Shown one piece after another: positions 21,632 through 33,172 of a stretch of 64,000 nucleotides of DNA. How positions within the stretch are numbered: position 1 is the stretch's first letter; every line of letters starts with the position of its first letter. The notes below the pieces were generated by a model. The model was not told where the DNA came from, ran no database searches, and worked only from the letters and a program-made list of their open reading frames with translations. Position numbers and translations under genes: made by a program. The stretch is from Neelides folsomi (Eukaryota; Arthropoda; Collembola; Neelipleona; Neelidae). The DNA is taken from the NCBI GenBank assembly GCA_034687125.1, contig JAQGBZ010000115.1, positions 111,703-175,702 on the forward strand. The letters are read 5' to 3'.

Positions 21632-23730
21632 AATAATAATAATAATAATATGAGTTTATTCATCATAAATTATATTGTTACAATTGATACAATGAATGTT
21701 ATTATGACAGAGGAAGTTATGCCCTATTAGAGATAGGTTGTTCTATAACTCCCTAGAAAGGTAAAAATTAAATATAAATAGATATAGGTTAAAATTAAAA
21801 TTAAATTAAAGACATGTATAAACTTTAACAGAAAATGGAATATTCTAGAGTAGAGGCTTTAAATTATTGGTTTTCTAATAAATATTTATAAATTTTTGAC
21901 GAAAATTGTTTATAACTAATATCATTAATATCACCATCCGACCGTTTTAATGTATTGTTCCAAATTTGAGAACCTTTATACTTAAAGGATTTTTCACCAT
22001 AAGTATTCTTAGGTGTATACATATTATTATGTATACTTCTTAGTTGACGGGTAGGATAATTATGAATATTAGAATTAGACACAAAACAATCCCTAAAGTA
22101 CGGATGACAAGTAATTGGAGTTAGAAGTTTGTACATATGAGTAGCAATAGATTTCCTATATAAATTTTTAATGTTTAACCAACCAAGGTCTTCTTTTAAT
22201 CTTCCTGATATAGGATCATGTTTATTTACATTTAAAAGTAAATGACCTAGAGACTTTTGTAGGTGTCATTAGCATAAGAAAGCTATTTACAATATTTAGT
22301 TATGTTAAACATTTCATTTATAAATAATAAAAATTGTATAGGCCCTGTTTAATACCATAATGATTTTCAAGAATAGAAGATTCCATATCACCTATTTGCA
22401 CAAATTGTCAAGTTTCCATACCAAAACTCAAAAACCAATTATTTGAAATGCCTAATGGTCTTAACTTATTAAATAGAAGTTTTCTATCCAGTGATGGAAA
22501 TGCATTGGACAGATTAATAGCAACTACAAAAACTATTTTACCCTGATCAATATTTATATGTATAAAATCATAAATACTCAATAAGCAATGAGTTGTATTG
22601 TGATATTTCCTAAATCCAAACTGATTTGAATTTAAAATAATATTCCTCTCAATAAAATTTGTAAAATCACTATTGACAATGGTTTCATCTATTTTACTAA
22701 ACAAGCATTCTTGATAAATGAGACGTAATTGTTTTAACGTTTGAGGATTTTGGAATTTTGGAATAGGAGTAACTTTGTTTATTTTCCATTCATCCGGATA
22801 TGTATTTGTAATTCTAATTGCGTTAAATAAATCGATTATTGCGTCACATACATTTGGTATAAAGATATTTATGTTAAGAACCTTCATACTAAACCCTGTA
22901 AAGTCTTCGATAGGTGAATCTTTTCTTTTTAATGTTTTCCATGCTTCAAATAAAGACCCACCATTTATTAATTTAACCAAATATTTAACATCTATTCACT
23001 ATTATCATATTCCACTTTAGAGATTTCTTCCAAAGTCGGATTTATCAACTGACTAAAATACGAATTAATTTCATCGACTTTGAAATTTATATCACTTATA
23101 CTATTAACACCACGTAATCTTTTTATTGAATTCCAAAACCCCTTCTTTTTCATTTCATCTTGAAAACTGCATTTTAGATCATTGTTAATTGATTCTTTTA
23201 CATTTTTCTTTAATTGTTTATATTCTTTATGAACTGGTTGATTTTTTTTTAATTTTTTGTATAATTTTTTGCGTGATTTTATAAGTGATTTGGTATGTGC
23301 GGAAAGTGTAATTTTATTATTTGAATTACAAACTTTATTAATATATGGACAATACTTATCGATAATATAAAGTACATTAGTTTTAAACTTTGACAATTTA
23401 TCATTTAAACATTTTAAGTCTAATGAGTTTAAATTTAAATTAATATGTGAAAGATCACCAATTAGGTTTTTATAATCTACATTTGTGAAGTCTCTTTGTA
23501 AGTAATGCATTTTGTTAATTTTTATTTTTGTTTTTTCAATATTAAGTAAAACGATATTATGGTCTGAAAAGTGTGATGGTTGTACATTTAAGTTTTTTAT
23601 TGTATTAGGGAATTTTGTGAATAAAAGATCAATTATATTATTATTACGTGTAGGTACTGAAATTAGTTGAGAAAATTCTAAAAGGTAGGGTGTACTTAAT
23701 CTTAATCCCTTAGAGTGAAATATTGTGTAC
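21632..23730 (-). mobile_element. Truncated, inactivated non-LTR retrotransposon (Jockey/CR1-like)
   Basis: Read on the minus strand, the element starts inside the endonuclease domain (PTRNNNIIDLLFT and the SDHNIVLL box, about 23540-23660). It continues through a Lys-rich linker (22992-23510), reverse transcriptase (22408-22980, with QFGFRKYHNT) and a C-terminal segment (21864-22136) with the HNYPTRQLR and WNNTLK features common in these elements. The frame is broken several times. In the fingers/palm region box A reads INLSNAF and box C (22265-22276) reads YAND, so both catalytic aspartates look changed to Asn. The 5' part is missing. The 3' end runs into an ATT-type simple repeat at 21632-21651, as expected for an element with a simple-repeat tail. 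Confidence 0.85.
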
Positions 23731-24463
23731 GTACAGTATCGCAGCTAGACTGTGAATGACTGAAATACGTTAAATACCTACCCAGGATGTCTTTAAGATA
23801 ACTTGATCTATCATTTAAATAATAACATTAGCTATATGCCACCACTATAGTCAGTTAAAATTTTAGTGATTCGTTAAAAAGGATGAATTATTATTATTGA
23901 ATTCAATTTTGATTATGACTCTATTTTTTGAAATTTATTAGTGAACAATTATAAGTTATAGTGAACAATTATAAGTTATATTGTTAATTGATTAATCTCA
24001 TTTTTGATAAATTATTTTTGAAATTCATTTAATGAATTATATTAATTTCTATTTGAAATACCTACCATAATCATCAATAAATCATTATTATTTTTTATTA
24101 TAATTCATATAGGTGAAGGTCGATAAGTCGATATCATTATGAGGATTATGACATTTCATCACACCACATTCACGTAAAGCGTCATCACTCGCTGTAGAGA
24201 AATAACTAGAACAATGAGTGCATCATTCCAATAATCACCAATGAATTTACTAACATTAAGTTAATTAACTTGATTTCAATAATTGACTATTTTGATCCAA
24301 CATAATTTTTATAGGCATGATTGATTATTCAGACTTTTATTGCAAAATTGAGCCTGCCAAATTGGGAGATCTACATAATTTCTAATGTTTCGTTATAAGG
24401 TGAAAATGAATGGAAATCGAGTTTCTTTCTCTCTCAACGGCTGGGTGAAGGCAAATCAGAATC
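23731..24463. other. Intergenic region
   Basis: No gene seen. It contains a head-to-tail duplication of a 20-base unit at 23941-23980 and the upstream region of the sphingomyelinase gene. Confidence 0.5.
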
Positions 24464-27211
24464 ATGGCCTTTTTAGGCCACTTCTTAATTTTATTATCAT
24501 TTTCTCTTTTATTCAAACACTCATGTAAATAATTTAAAAAATATTTTAATTAAACGAATTTATTCACTATAATTTATAGTAATGTACCAATCGTTTAATC
24601 TTGAATTAATTTAAATTATAGTAAGTGAAGAGATCGGAATTGGGAACAAAGCAAGCATCAATTACAGAAGTTTAAGTCTTTTCGAAGTTGAGGAAATCTC
24701 TGTGAATTCCACAATTGAAGATCAAGTCCTTGAAGAACAAATTCACGCTTTAGAAGAATGGATCAATGCCAACATGGCTTCAGATCAGAAAAACCGTCCG
24801 ATCGAAGACGAACAATCAACAATCAAACCACAACCCCCAGGTGGCCAATCCCCAGTAGATTTCTCAATATTTAAACAATTTTTTGAACTTGGCCAAGCAA
24901 ATCAAAAGAAAGCAAATGTCTGCGGAGTTATGAAAGTGGTCATTGGATATCTTTTCCACCGAGTAATTTTAATTATTAAAATCTATTTATTATTTAAAAT
25001 AAATATATCATACCTTTTAGAAATCATTCCTGTTCCCGCTAAAATTTGGATTTAATAAGAATAGGTATTATATATTTTTTTAAACAGATTAGGGACACAC
25101 AATCGAGCGAAAAAGATGTTGTGGATACAGTTTTATATATTTGCAAAGTAATTTCCGGCATTCGCGTCACAACTTATGAAGTTTGCGAAGGGATTGTGGA
25201 ACGCATGGGGCCAACATTTTACTTCATTGTTAAAGAGCGTCCGAATTTGAGTGCAAAAACATTTGTCGGAATTGTTTTGCAGCAGATCGGATGTTCCGTA
25301 CATGATCCCCAATATGATTGGGAACTCCGAGTTGGGCGACAGCCAAGACGAAAAAGACCTTTAATTGAAGAACCAAAAGCCCCGATGAAATTGGTCAAAA
25401 TTCTCCAAATAGCCGATATGCATGTCGATCCGTTGTATGAACCTGGAGGACGGGCAGAATGCGCAAATGAGATTTTGTGTTGTCATCCAGCTGATGGGCG
25501 GCCGAGTAAAGAATCCCAAGGGGCGGGTTATTTCGGAGATAATAGAAAATGCGACACTCCTTATTCTACACTTGAACTCACACTGAAACATGTCAACGAG
25601 ACTCATCCAGACATTGAATATTTTTACATGACCGGGGATTTAGTCCCACATAACCTTTGGTACACATCAAGGGCGGATAATTCAAAAATTTTGGAAACGT
25701 GCACGCAAATGATATTGAAATATTTTCCAAATACGAAGGTTTTTCCTATGCTTGGAAATCACGAAGCTCATCCTGTTAATTTGTAAGTTGAGAATTATAA
25801 TAAAAAAATTAAAATTAATAAAAATAAAAATTTAATTAAAATGCTCTTCTTTATTTTAAAATTGAACTGTTTTTAAAATGAAAAATGTTTTTTTAGTTTT
25901 AGTCCTTCAGATGTTCCAAAAGAACTTCGTACAGATTGGATTTACCAAGTGGCATGGGATGCGTGGAAACAATGGATCCCTGCAGACCAAGAAAAAACGT
26001 TTCTTAGCAGTGGTTTTTACAGTGTTAGAATTCCAGAACGACGCTTGCGTGTTATTGGACTCAATTCCAATTTATGTTATGGATTCAACTTTTGGCAACT
26101 TTATGAAGTGAAGGACCAAGGCGGCCTTTTGGCAAATTTACAAGCACAATTGGCAGATGCTGAAGCTAATGGTGAATTTGTACACATTGTGGGACATGTC
26201 CCGCCTGGGCATCCGGATTGTTATCGTGTAATTTAATCAAATAATCTTCATAATAAAACCCAATTATTGTGAATTAATCATTACAGTTTTTATAATATTT
26301 AGTATTATTTATATAATATATTTAATTTATTTAGGTTTGGAGTAGAGAATTTTATAAAATAATTGCCAAATACAGAAATGTGGTTAAAGGTCAATGGTAA
26401 TTTATAAAAATTATTTAAATAAAACTTAATTTAATAATAAGTTATTAGTTTATGGTGAGTTTCTTTTCATTTTTAGGTACGGTCATACACATTATGATGA
26501 ATTTAAGCTTTATTATTCCCCTGAAGACAAAACGGTTCCAATGAGCGCTTTATGGATCGGCGGTTCACTCACTCCTTACAGGTAAAATTAAAAATAGCAA
26601 AAGAAATTTACATCTATTAAATCAAGATATTAAATTTTTAATCGAAATTTTTTTTAAATTTTAGAGTGAACAATATGGCTTATAAACTTTATTATGCTGA
26701 TGATTCGAATTGGGATATAATTGACCATGAAACTTGGATTTTTGATTTAAAAAAGGCAAACGAAAATCCTGATGTTGAACCCACGTGGTTTAAATTGTAC
26801 AGCGCTAAAGAACTTTATGAACTTCCCGACGTTCGCCCAGCCAGCTTGGGATTGTTAATTACAAAGATGGCAAAAGACAAAAAAATATTTGACAAATTTT
26901 ACCAGTAAGTATTTTAAGAAAAAATAATAAGTAAAAATATTTTAATTTTATTGATAAAGTTGGAATAATTGTTCAAAAGTTTTGGAAGTTAAATGATATT
27001 TTTTAAAATTTAAAGACTTTACTTCAAAGCCACTTCGCCTCATGACATTGAAGATTTTGAAAAGTGCGAGACTTATTGTCAAAAAGTTATTCTATGCGGG
27101 ATCGTCCAACCTTACCAACTGGCCGAAGAGGAATGCAACAATGTTCAAAAAATGGTTGATGGAATTGTATTGCCAGGATTGGAACCCGCCGTACCACCAA
27201 TATCATCTTAA
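24464..27211 (+). CDS. Acid sphingomyelinase (sphingomyelin phosphodiesterase)
   Basis: Eight exons join in phase to 676 residues: 24464-24524, 24622-24962, 25088-25782, 25897-26227, 26335-26396, 26477-26581, 26665-26904, 27016-27211. A signal peptide (MAFLGHFLILLSFSLLF) is followed by a Cys-rich saposin-B domain of about residues 105-195. A Pro/Lys-rich linker and a calcineurin-like metallophosphoesterase domain come next. Metal-ligand motifs appear in order: ADMHVDPLY, GDLVPH, GNHE, GHVPPGH and GHTH. The tail has a Cys-rich segment as in animal ASM. The enzyme cleaves sphingomyelin to ceramide and phosphocholine in lysosomes or outside the cell. All catalytic boxes are intact. An AATAAA signal follows the stop at 27223-27228. 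Confidence 0.95.
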
Positions 27212-27595
27212 TACAATTTTTTAATAAAACAATACTTTTATATGATAAAATATTTTGCCATATTGATCAATCATTATCAACTTACTTTGAATACTTTTGT
27301 AATGTAATTTTTAATCATTGAAGTCATTGATTGAACTCATAGTCATTTGTAATTTAAAAAAGGCTGATATTCAATATAATATAATATTCATATCCATACA
27401 CACTTTCCTAAAATATCTAGAAAATCTAGATGGTACGATATTCGCTATAAAGATATTTTGCACCTCTAGCAATGAACTATCACCCATTACATTAGGTATG
27501 TATAGGTTATTGCTTATAACGTTATTAAAAAATATCACTATATATCATTATTAGTACTTATCTCTATTGTTTATTTATAAATCATTTTATTTCAA
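27212..27595. other. Short convergent intergenic region
   Basis: Separates the 3' ends of the sphingomyelinase gene (+) and GMC gene A (-). Only AT-rich 3' UTR-type sequence is seen. Confidence 0.55.
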
Positions 27596-30500
27596 TTATG
27601 CTGGTGTAAATAACAAATTGAAAAAACAAATAAACAAAGTCAATAAAATACTTAAACCAATTTTCATAGCAGAAGCTTCTTCGTCTTTATCTTCGTTTTC
27701 TTTGCCATCACTTTGCCAAGTTGTTAATAACAGATCCGCACCTTTTTGGCCAATCATAATTGCAACAGCGTTTGTATTTGCATTTGTTATCATTGGTTGA
27801 ATCGAGTTGTCAATTACTCGCAGAGATTTGATTCCAATCACTCTGTAGTTGATAATGAAAATAAATTAAAATGCGAATACTTTATGTCTAAATATTTATA
27901 TACCGAAGTTGAGTGTCAACTACACTTGATGGATCTTCAATTTTTCCCATTTTGCAGGTTCCTGATGGATGAAAAGTATGAAGCGTTTTTTGTCGAATGA
28001 CGCATTCCCAATATTCATCCAAACCATATTCAAAGTCAGTGCATTCAGGTAAAGGCGTTTTGTCTAAAATGGCTCGTCCATTTTTAAACACATTTGTTTC
28101 TGCAACTGCAGCTGCGATTTTAGCCGCTAAAATAAAATAAAATAAAAAAGAAGCTGATTTTTATTTTCTTTACCTTCTGTGAGAACTTTAACGTCTCTTT
28201 CATTTGCAAGGAAATTTGGATCCCAAATTAGTTCTTCTGGGTTTTCAACGTTCAATTTTAAAGTCCCTGAACTTGTTGGACGACCGAGAACTGCACAAAT
28301 GTACAAATTGTCACCTCCCTATTGATAAATGCAAAATAAATATTAATTTACAATTAAATTTAATTTAATGCATTTACTTACAATAATTATTTACTTAGAA
28401 TTCGATAAAAGAACTATTGGTTTATTTGTATAAATACACACGTCATTGATAGTAGACGAGTTGAAACCATAATCAAATTGAATATCTGGCCAATCAAGAA
28501 ATTCTTTCTTTTGCTCACTGGAAACAAGAAATGCTTGCGCAAAATTCTCATAAGCATTGGCCAATGGACCTGAAAAAATGAGAATTTAATAAAAAATGAA
28601 CTAAAATTATAAAATAAAGCATTTAAAGGATAATTTAGCTGTATGGGGTTTTACTCAAGAAACTGAAATTTATGCATTTGGATTAATAAGTAGCTAAGCA
28701 ACAAATTACAATTAATTAACAAAATTATGTTCATTTGCAGGGTTAATTTTACTATAGACAAAAATAAATCATAATATGAAAATAGAAAGAGATCGTAGAA
28801 ATCATATTATGATTTCATACATTAGAGCTTTAATGTGTAATGATGGGTAATAGAATGTTTAATTGTTTATATTATATGATAGTTGGTTATAGTAGATATT
28901 AATTGGAATAAAACAAATAACAAGAATCTATAAATGGAATAAATCTGGAAAATGTTCGGCCTTTTGTTATTTTTAATTTGAAAGTGCCAAAGTCGCTCAT
29001 TCAAAGACATTCCCTTACTATAAAAGGAAATTCGCACATTGAAAGTTGCTCGCAGTAGCAAATTGTCCTTGCTTAGCTCTTCCAATTTACACTCATAAAT
29101 ATCTGTAGCAAAATTTTATGTGATGTGAATGAAACTGAATTTAATAACCATTTTAAAGATTGAAACACGACTGAGGTAAGAGTAATAAAAAGTATGAAAT
29201 AACTTAACTTAACCATATATGCTAAATAAAATACCGAAATCGTCAAACAATTCCCACCCACATTGTGGATGTTAATCTTAGTTTCTAAAATCTGCGATGT
29301 ATTGTTTTTATTATTTGAAATAAATATGTATTTTATGTCATTCTGAATTAATAGAGAGATTAAATTTTGACATAAGGTCCGACATAAGCATAAGTGATGT
29401 CATATGTCAGCCCTTTTACATAAAATCCTACGCTATGTTAGGGCTAGCGGCATAAGGGCAAACCGTGCGATGAATTAGGCTCTATTTCCAAAACCTTGCT
29501 TTTAAAGTATTTCACGCATTTGGATTTGTAGCTGAATCTAAATCCTGCTAATGTTTATGTTTATGTACTTATGTTAATCAATTGAAGTGACTTAGCATAC
29601 CATAAGACTGATACATAACATATGACGTCACTTATGCTATGCTTTATGCTGTCTTATGTCAAAATTTAATCTCTCTAATCCCTTAAATAGATCGGATCTA
29701 ATATTATTTAAGCTCCGATTAAAAGTTAAATTGTGTGACCTTTGACCTCGCCATGTTTTCTCATTATTTTCACTAATAAATATAATCCCATTTAATTAAT
29801 TATAATTGGGGATAGTCAATATTGTGAGTGTGTTGTGATATTGTATTAGTGAGGTTAAATTATTGGTAAATATACTTTCTGTAAGTTAAGTGGCCAATAA
29901 TAGTTGCATCTGTTAAAATTGCTTTCCTCAACAAACATAAATTCATTGGATAAATGTGATTGTGATTATTTATCTGCAAAAGAATTAAAGAAGTGTGGTA
30001 AGTAAAATAATAATTATATTAGCTATTAACCTTTCCCGTTTTTGGCATAATCGTCAATGTGAGCTTGTGTCATATTTTGATTGAGAGGATTCTGAAGTTT
30101 GATGTTATCCAAAATGATCCTAGGATGACATTGATAAAAACCGCCAACAAGCAAATTTGCTTTCACGTCTATCTATTAAACGTTTAAATAAATATCTGTA
30201 AATACCTAGAAATTATTGTAATAATAAATATCACAATATTTGTTATCACTATCAGTCAAAAATTGTAAGGTAAATTTTTTAAATCTTAATTGATATTAAC
30301 AATATTGGTTATTATTTAAATTCGATACATTTGCATGTTGTAAATCTTCAGCAGGACCAATTCCCGACTTCATTAAAAGATGTGGACCATTGATAGCTCC
30401 TGCAGACACAATGATTTCTTTTGAAGCAGTAGCATAGAAATTGTGCCCATGTCGTGTATAAAAAACTCCAACTGCTTTGTCAACTTCAATTTCAATCTAA

Positions 30501-32045
30501 TTTAATTAATTTTTTGATTAAATTAAAATATATTTCTAATTAAGTTGATTTCATTAAGAATTTTCTTTTATCAAATTTAAATTAATTAAAATTTAACTTT
30601 GGTTGCGATTGAATATCTTGAAATGGCTAAATTGGCTCTATTTCTAATTGGTTCAATAAAAGCTGCAAATGTGCTTTGTCTCTTTCCCAATTTCACAGTT
30701 TTCCAAATATTTCCAAATCCCGTTACTTGTGGACTGTTTGTGTCTACATCAGAAGGAAATCCAAGCTCAGTCCCAGCAGCGTGCCAATTGGAAACCCATT
30801 GAAGTTCTTCTTTATTCAAGACACTTTCCACTTTTGAAATTCCCATTGGACCAACACTTCCAAGATGAGCTATTAAGAAACATTTTTATAAATGATTTTC
30901 AACGAGCATTTTTACTAAAATGAAGTCAATAAAAATATTATAATACAATTTGAAGGGAATTTAACACTGATTCCAAATACAAATAGTTTTTATATAAAAT
31001 TATTACAGATTAAAAACGTATAAATATATGAAATTTTGAGCATGAAAGAAAGAAAATTCCAAAAGGTATTTTTTATAATTCTTATAATGCATGATTAATT
31101 GACTACCAATATAACTGATATTGATTAGAGTTGCAACTCCATTTATATAAGTTGATAACCGAATCAAGTCAAAATCCTTTTTATTTCTGTTCATTCCCCC
31201 AATTTTTTCTACATTTTAAAACTTTTTTCTAAGATTAATAGAAACTTACCATTGCAATTTGAGTAACAATTTTCAGACATCTGAAAATATTTGAGCAAAT
31301 TTTGGTAATTCCATGAAGGATCTCCAGTTAAATTCGCCCAATTGTCAAAATCGTAAGGATTTCCGCGATTATAAATCATTGAATTTATTGAACTTGATCC
31401 ACCTAAACCTCTCCCTTGGGCCATTCGATAAATCTTAAAAAATTATTATTCAAAACAATTGAAATTTTAATTAACTGGTATATTTTATTATGTGTTTTAA
31501 TAAAATATTATAATTATATGTCGACAATTTAGATGAATCTTACACCGCCTGTCGATAAAGAAGAATTAGCTTGAGGAATTGAAGTGAAAATGTAAAATTG
31601 TCGTTCATCATCACTGCTATGAATGAATTTGGCAAATGCTGGGATTTCATATTGAGGCGGCGGATCTCCGCCAGCATCCAAAAGCAAAACTGAAAACTTT
31701 TTTGACAAACGGTTAGCGACAACTGCTCCAGCTGAACCACTTCCAACTAATAATACATGTATTATTATACTGTTTTCATTTAATTATGCGGCTTTTAATT
31801 ATTAAATATTAATAATATTAATATTGACTTAAAGATGAAAGAAATATTTCGATATAATATAGGGTATTTAAAGGATTTAATAACTAACCAATTATGAAAT
31901 CGTATTGTTTGATAATTGGCAAAAGGAAATCATGTGGCTTAATAGGGAACACATTATTTCTATAAATTTCTTCATACAAGTCAGTATAATAAGCTATGAT
32001 CAAAGCAGCTGATCCAAAAACTAATTTGAAAAATGGAAAACCCAT
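27596..32045 (-). CDS. GMC oxidoreductase A, secretory, with C-terminal anchor-like tail
   Basis: Ten minus-strand exons give about 622 residues: 31889-32045, 31544-31746, 31250-31433, 30598-30869, 30329-30496, 30031-30172, 28442-28569, 28174-28318, 27904-28126, 27596-27842. The N-terminus is hydrophobic (MGFPFFKLVFGSAALIIAYY). The FAD-binding glycine motif VGSGSAGAV, the GRGLGGSS signature, the catalytic His in TFHPSGTCKMG and the C-terminal NTNAVAIMIGQKGAD block mark a glucose/choline dehydrogenase-like flavoenzyme. After a charged spacer the protein ends in a hydrophobic stretch (ILLTLFICFFNLLF), suggesting a GPI signal or membrane tail. The substrate is unknown. Several donors are weak (gttaaa, gtatcg, gtgtgt) but match the exon map of gene B. 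A MITE-like element sits in the 1.46-kb intron 28570-30030. Confidence 0.88.
29352..29677. mobile_element. TA-flanked MITE with terminal inverted repeats
   Basis: The element begins TA-GAGAGATTAAATTTTGACAT and ends with the matching inverted sequence followed by TA at 29676-29677. The outer 23 bases pair perfectly and subterminal stretches rich in cataag/cttatg continue the pairing imperfectly. At about 326 bp, with a TA target duplication and no coding capacity, it fits a Tc1/mariner-type MITE inside a GMC gene intron. Confidence 0.75.
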
Positions 32046-33172
32046 TTTATTATTTTAATATGGGTATGTATATTAATTAGGGTAACATTTATAAAAATTA
32101 AATATTTCTGTCATAATCTAATTGATACCTATTATGCAATTACTTGATTATGAAATGTTCAAGTGCCATTATTTCAATAATGATTAATATGAATAGAACG
32201 ATAAAGAGTTTTTACCTTATGTTATTCGCAAGATAAATCCCAATTTTAAGTGTAGTATATGTATATTTAATTTATTACACAATATAAAACACCGAACCTA
32301 ATTATGTTTCTTAATAAAGTGAACTTAGTATTGTGAAGTACTTGTTAATAATAAAACACGATTTGGGTTGGTAATAAATTTCAACAAAGGAATTCTAAGT
32401 TGAAAGCATGAATGAAATTATCATATTTGGTTTGGTTATATTTTCCTAAAGTCTTTACAAATTAACTCCGATGTTATTTAAAAATCTTGCGGAATATCAC
32501 GTGTATTGACAGCCTCCTCATTTCTACCACCCAAATTACACGTGAAACGCATAATAACCAATGAGGACAGTGGGATTGAGAGGGAATTTAAATCGAATAA
32601 ACTCGTTCATTTTTGTCAATTTCTTCATATAAGTCTGTGTAATATGATAAAATCATGGCGGCTGAGCCAAAAACTAATTTAAAAAATGGAAAACTCATTT
32701 TAACTTCTATTTATAATAATAAATTAAAAATTAATTTAATTTCCCTTTAAATGTTACTTTTAATAATAATATTATTAAAATATCTTGGGATTAAAATGAA
32801 ATGTATGAAAGAATCAATTTTCATGATTGAGTATTAAATTACAATTTTTATTACACTTCCAACTGAGAATGACATATACCAACATACAATGAAATTAATT
32901 ATGTACTCGTATTTTAAGATAATATTACAAGGTGAGAAGATACAATGATATCAATTAAAAGCTCAATCTAATATGCAGATAATGCAATTTAACGATTTTA
33001 CTAATCATATGAGAAAATATTTTTTAAATCTTTGTTTATTCAATTACATTTTTTATATATGGTATTACATTATGTAAGTAAGTAAAAGTAAATTAAGAAT
33101 AAAACTCACAATAAAACTATTTTCTTTCCAAAAGTATAGTAATTTTTTAAATAATACAAAGGTAGCAATTCT
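32046..33172. other. Region between the two GMC genes
   Basis: Apart from the orphan exon at 32588-32698, this is AT-rich sequence without recognised genes. It should hold the promoter of gene A and the 3' UTR of gene B. Confidence 0.55.
32588..32698 (-). pseudogene. Orphan first exon of a third GMC oxidoreductase copy
   Basis: Read on the minus strand, 32698 downward encodes MSFPFFKLVFGSAAMILSYY and then TDLYEEIDKN, nearly identical to the N-terminus of GMC gene B. It then runs into a stop at 32588 without the splice site and FAD-binding exons. The rest of the gene is absent. It is a remnant of a lost third tandem copy, or the leftover of unequal recombination. Confidence 0.85.

Noticed and set aside
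23941-23980. Exact head-to-tail duplication of 20 bases
   Set aside because: Simple slippage-type duplication in AT-rich intergenic DNA with no further structure.
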